Part shown: in pieces, positions 23,901 to 29,900 of the stretch
Position numbering within the stretch: the first letter of the stretch is position 1
How the letters are laid out: each line of letters opens with the position of its first letter
From: Mya arenaria
Taxonomy: Eukaryota; Mollusca; Bivalvia; Myida; Myidae
DNA length: 64,000 nucleotides
Assembly: GCF_026914265.1 (NCBI RefSeq)
Contig: NC_069135.1
Span: 23,243,639-23,307,638, forward strand
Direction: 5' to 3'
Made by a program: the position numbers and the translations under genes
Notes under the pieces: model-generated
What the model was told of the DNA's origin: nothing
The model's input: the letters and a program-made list of their open reading frames with translations, nothing else
Databases searched by the model: none

Positions 23901-26900
23901 GTGCATGCGTGCGTAAACTTTTACTTTAAACGACATCTCCTCTGAAACTGATAAGCGGATTTTGACAAAACTTCACAGGAATGTTCCTTTGGTGGTCCTT
24001 TACCAAAATTGCTCAAATGGTTCCGGTCCATTGCACAATATGGCCGCCAGAGCTAAAAATAGCAAAATCTTTAAACGACATCTCCTCTGAAACGGTTCGG
24101 CAGATTTTGATGAAACTTGACAGTAATGTTCCTTCGGTGGTCCTTTATTAAAATTGCTCAAATGGTTCTGGTCCATTGCACAATATGGCCGCCACAGCTA
24201 AAAATAGCAAAATCTTTAAACGACATCTCCTCTGAAACGGATAGGCAGATTTTGATGAAACTTGACAGAATTGTTCCTTGGGTGGTCCTTAACCAAAATT
24301 GCTCAAATGGTTCCGGTCCGCTGCACAACATGGCTGCCAGGGCAAAAAAATAGAAAAACCTTTAAAGAACATCTTCTCAGAAACCGATGATCAGATTTTG
24401 ATGAAACTTAAGAGTAATGTTCCTTGGATGGTCCTTTATTAAAATTGCTCAAATGGTTCTGGTCCATTGCACAATATGGCCGCCACAGCTAAAAATAGCA
24501 AAATCTTTAAACGACATCTCCTCTGAAACGGATAGGCAGATTTTGATGAAACTTGACAGAATTGTTCCTTGGGTGGTCCTTAACCAAAATTGCTCAAATG
24601 GTTCCGGTCCGCTGCACAACATGGCTGCCAGGGCAAAAAAATAGAAAAACCTTTAAAGAACATCTTCTCAGAAACCGATGATCAGATTTTGATGAAACTT
24701 AACAGAAATGTTCCTTGGATGGTCCTTTATCAAATTTGCTTCAATGGTTTCGGTCCACTGCACAAGATGGCCCCCAGAGGTAAAAATAGAAAAACCTTTA
24801 AACGACTTCTCCTCAGAAACCGATGATCATATTGCAATGAAACTTGACAGAAATGTTACTTGGATAGTCCTTAACCAAAATAGCCCAAACAGTTCTGGTC
24901 TGCTGTACAACATGGGCACCAGAGCTAAGAATAGAAAAAAACGTTAAACTACATCTTCTCAGAAACCGATTATCAGATTTTGAAACTTTACATAAATGTT
25001 CATCGGGATGCCCTTTAACCAAAATTGCCCAAATGGTTCTGTTCCGCTGCACAACATGGCAGCCAGAGCTAAAAATAGGAAAAACCTTTACACCACTTCT
25101 CCTCAGAAACCGATGATCAGATTTTGATGAAACTTGACAGAAATGTTCCTTGGGTGGTCATTAACCAAAATTTGTTAAATGGTTCCAGTCCACTGCACAC
25201 CATGGCTGCCAGAGCTAAAAAATAAAAAAAACTTTATACGACTTGTCGTCGAAACCGATGACCTCTTTTCGATAAAACTTGACAGAAATGTTTGTTTGGT
25301 GCTCCTTTACTCAAATTGCCCAAATCATTTCGGTCCACTGCACAACATGGCAGCCAGAGCTATTAAAGTAAAAAAATTTTTTAAATAACTTCTCAAAAAT
25401 TGAAGATTGTATTTCTATGAAACTTGACGAAAATGTTCGTTAGGTGGTCTTTGCTTGAACCTTTTGGCCAGTGGAGTATGTGCCTCTTGTTTTTGGCATG
25501 TAACCAGAAACATAGAGGTTTTTTTGCCTTAAGCATGACACAGGGATTACTGGTACTTTTTCTGATGTGCGCTTCATCCGCAATGTTGTCACTGTCACAC
25601 TTTCTACTGAACATCTTGTTAAAAGAGTCTTTAAGCTTGGAATGTATGTTTGTCATTGTCAGTACATGACCCCTATAAGTTTAAGGGTCAGAAGGTCATG
25701 GTCATGTTGACCTTTCATAGAAGATGATGGGTGCTGCGAATGGCTGACACATCAGATTTGCTGAATTCTAGTTCAATAAAAAATCAGTGAACAATTTCAA
25801 ACCTGTAAGCAGCCGTACCATATAATAATGTACAATACTTTTACAGGTTAAAGGAACAGAGAGACATTTTAGAATTAGAACACCAACAGGAATGTGAGAG
25901 GCTGGAAAACGGCAGTAAACTCCTTAAAACCCAGATGGACTCTCTACAGTTGGAGCTTTCAGATAAACAGGTAGTCATACATGGAGATTATAAGTATCTT
26001 CCATGGCTGAGAGTGTAAGATAGGTTCATCCCGACCCAAGTGTAGGGTGTTTTGCGGAAACGAGGTTTACCCTGCGCAAGGGTTGGAATGAACCTATCTT
26101 ACAAAAGCAGCTATGGTAAATGCTTTTTCTCCCACCTCAGTTAAACAAAATTAAGTTAAAATGATTTTTTTTTTGGCTGGGACTCTTTTGTGCATAGTGA
26201 AAATAAATGGGTATGGATATATGATAATATGTGTTTGTCATGGATATGCGCGCAGTGATTCAGATTATGTTAATAGTCAAATCGGTCTTTAAATAGTTCT
26301 GAGGAGAGTGAAGCATTATTTCTTGAAAGGTGCGTGAAAACTTTTTTATGGTGACATTTGAAGCGAGAAATAATTAATAAGCATTCTAAATATTGCAACA
26401 AGACAAGGTTTCTATGATGCTACAGATGACAGTCTTTAACAAGGGAGGTTATTACAATGTGATGACCATTAAAAAGGAGTTTCATATGGGTGTGAACTTT
26501 GCCCATGGGCAAGATAAGAATTTCTAGCATGGTTAAATTTTAGGATCTACTTATCTGAGGTGGGAGAAACATATATCTCACCTTCTACATAAATGACGCT
26601 ATCCGATTGGTCTAGAGCGATCAAGGAAGGGGGAGGGGTAAATCCATTCACCCCTTGGAATTTTAAACCCTTTATTATAATTTTATTATTGTTAAAATCC
26701 CTAATTAGAGATACTCTGTGAGATATATTTGTTACACTGTAAGTAGCTATAAGTGTATGTTTTATACACCCTCCTTGGTTTCATATCATGCTTGATATTC
26801 TGGTATGAAACCACTGACAGTGTGTAACCAATACTCCAACAACTACTAACAGTGTAACTAATAATCCCAGTATTTTTAATACACTTTAAAGGGCATCCAA

Positions 26901-29900
26901 AGATAAATTTAGGAGTCCGCAGGTACGCTACCAATTGTGACCAATTTGTTGCAGCTTACATAAGATTTGCAACTTGTTTTTACCTTGAACAAATTGTACC
27001 ATTGAAACTATAAAAAATGTAGGCTCAATATTTGACGGTGTCGAAATTGTGAACAAGCCCGAGTTCTTACATAAGTGCTTTGCATCATATATTTAAAGAA
27101 GCCCAGTAATATAAAATTTAGAATTTGAGCAGGCCCTATAAAGTTTTTCACCTGTACAGGGCTTGGTTTATTACTCTCACTGCAAAATGTGGTCAATTTC
27201 GTTGTTGCTCTCACTAAACCATTAAACTGTTATTACATTCTGCATTTGGCATAACCAATAATATGGTGGGGTCTACATTGTAGTAATAATATGGTAGAGA
27301 GGCCACCTTACCTGGAGAAAGGGACAAAATCTCTTCTTAACAAACTCCATATCTGGACAAAAAATGACATCAACAAAATCCCCCCACTGGACAAAATCCC
27401 CTATCCCCATAAATGTTGCTAGAGGTGGACAAATCTTCCCCTCCACCATATCATATAGCATTTTTTCTTGCCGTTTTCAAGGGTTATTTGCCATACATAT
27501 CCTATAAATCCTAACCCGCTAAGATAGCATCTGTACTATCTCTCGACACAAGGCACAATGGACATTGTCCACTAGTTGTTGACAGGCATGTTATCTTTTC
27601 ATTAAGCACAACATTTGTCCTATTTTCAGACTGAGCTATGTGAATTACGAGAGGAAGTATCAGAGCTGAAATCCTCCCGCTACAAGGCTGATACACGCCT
27701 CAGACAGCTAGAACTCAATATCTGTGAGAAGGATTCAGAAATCTCCAGGGCTAACCAGGAAATTGAGAAGGTTTGTTCTTGTTCAAATTAAACTTGAATT
27801 GAATTGAGTTTAAGTTGATCACTGTGAAGTTCTAAGAAATTTATTACAAGTTATTTGACACAACAAGGTTACTAGGACAAAGAAAGGTATCTCTTAAAAG
27901 CATGTGGCAATTTCCAGAAGGTATAATCTTGCTTGAAAATTGCTTTTTCTGAGTGCCCTATATAGCTCAAATACCTAAGTCAGTTCTCAATCTTAACTTA
28001 TTTTACCACATAACATCAACTGTTTTAAATTTGTATGTTTTTTACTCTTTTTGAAAGCAAATTCTTTTACTGAATATGTCAATTAAAAAGATTTTGACTG
28101 AGATTAAACTTATTATAAGTATTTTGTGACTTAGGGGCCTGGCTTATTTTTGCATGCATATTCCACTAAATTTTCACAGCATTTTCAGTGCTGTATATTT
28201 TTATGTACACATGTATATGCGGCCATCCCTATGTTAACATTACAGTTGAAGGTGGAGAGAAATGCCGCCAAGTTTGAATCTGCGGAAGATCAGCTAACAG
28301 ATCTCTCGAAACAAGTGGAGCAGTGCCAGACGGAGATGAAGTCTGCCCAGACTGAGGTTGACCGACTACTTGAGCTTATTAAAGACATGGAGAATGAGAA
28401 GTTGGAAAAGGAGGCTATTATCAAGGATCTTCAAGAGTATGTGTTTTGTTGCAGATTGATACTTTCCCAGAGAGTTGATTTTTGAAGATGTTTGCGATGA
28501 AAAGGAAATTAGAAATTAAAATTGCAAAATTAATATTAAATTTGAAAAGCTTTCTGTATATTTCTGAATGGAAGCAACTTATAAATTTGTTTTTCGCACA
28601 TGTTCACAACAATTCAACAACAACTTAATTTTAACTAAATGCAAAAGATATGAAATTTAAAAAAATCTAATGTACAAGTAAATGGAAGCCAGCAATGCAA
28701 AAACTAAACCATACAAACTGCAATGAAAAAGAATAAGAATAATAATAAAGATGGACCTAACAAGAATAGATCTACATGTACCAACAGTCATCTGATTTAA
28801 ATTCCAGGCTAAAAAAGCTTTGTATGATAAATTTATATGCCATGATTCATTGATATTCATTTTAAATTTTAGTTGCTGATTGTTTTCTTGCCATTTTCAG
28901 TACAATAAATCAATACAAGCAGAAGTTTGGTACGCTGAAACGACAACATCAGAAGGACAAACAGAAAAATGCTCATCTACTAGAAGAGGCGAGACGACGA
29001 GAGGAAGATATTGGTACAGATGCTCAGCACCTTAAGGTTTGCACACATTGATATGCTGAATATCTTAAAGTTTGTACAAGTTGATATGCTGAACATCGTA
29101 AGGTTTGAACAAGTAGATACGCTGAATATCATAAGGTTTGTACAAGTAGATACGCTGAATATCGTAAGGTTTGAACAAGTAGATACGCTGAATATCTTGA
29201 GGTTTGAACAAGTTGATACGCTGAACATCGTAGGTTTGAACAAGTAGATAAGCTGAACATCGTTAGTTTGAACAAGTAAATACGCTGAACATCGTATGGT
29301 TTGAACAAGTAAATACACTGAACATCGTAAGGTTTGAACAAGTACCTATGCTGAATATCTTAAGGTTTTGAACAAGTACCTATGCTGAATATCTTAAGTT
29401 AAGGTTTGAACAAGTACCTATGCTGAATATCTTAAGTTAAGGTTTGAACAAGTACCTATGCTGAATATCTTAAGGTTTGAACAAGTACCTATGCTGAATA
29501 TCTTAAGGTAAGGTTTGAACAAGTACCTATGCTGAATATCTTAAGGTTTGAACAAGTACCTATGCTGAATATCTTAAGGTTTGAACAAGTAGATATGCTG
29601 ACCATCTTCAGGTTTGTACTAGTAGATATGCTGACCATCTTAACGTTGCTGATAATGGTGAAGTTTGTGGTGGTAATGGCAGCAGCATGATGATGATGAT
29701 AGCTATGCTGTGTTTGCCTTTTGTTGATATGATGTTGTAGTAGTCAATTTTGTGGACATAATGATGATGATAAAAATGGTGATAAAAAGTAAATAAGAAA
29801 ATAATTACTGATGCAATACTTATCTATTTTCAGGGAACTATGAAGGAAAAGGAAGGTAGGATAGAGGAATTGGAGGAGGCATTAAGAGAGAGCGTCAAAA

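Noticed and set aside
24117..25052. Several overlapping open frames with shared protein-like repeats
   Set aside because: They are frames through about 145-bp tandem repeats of a non-coding dispersed element. Identical peptides recur only because the DNA repeats.
28980..29341. Open frames on both strands with an 11-residue repeat (for example RFEQVDTLNI)
   Set aside because: The 33-bp minisatellite has a period divisible by three, so frames stay open by construction; no start or splice support.
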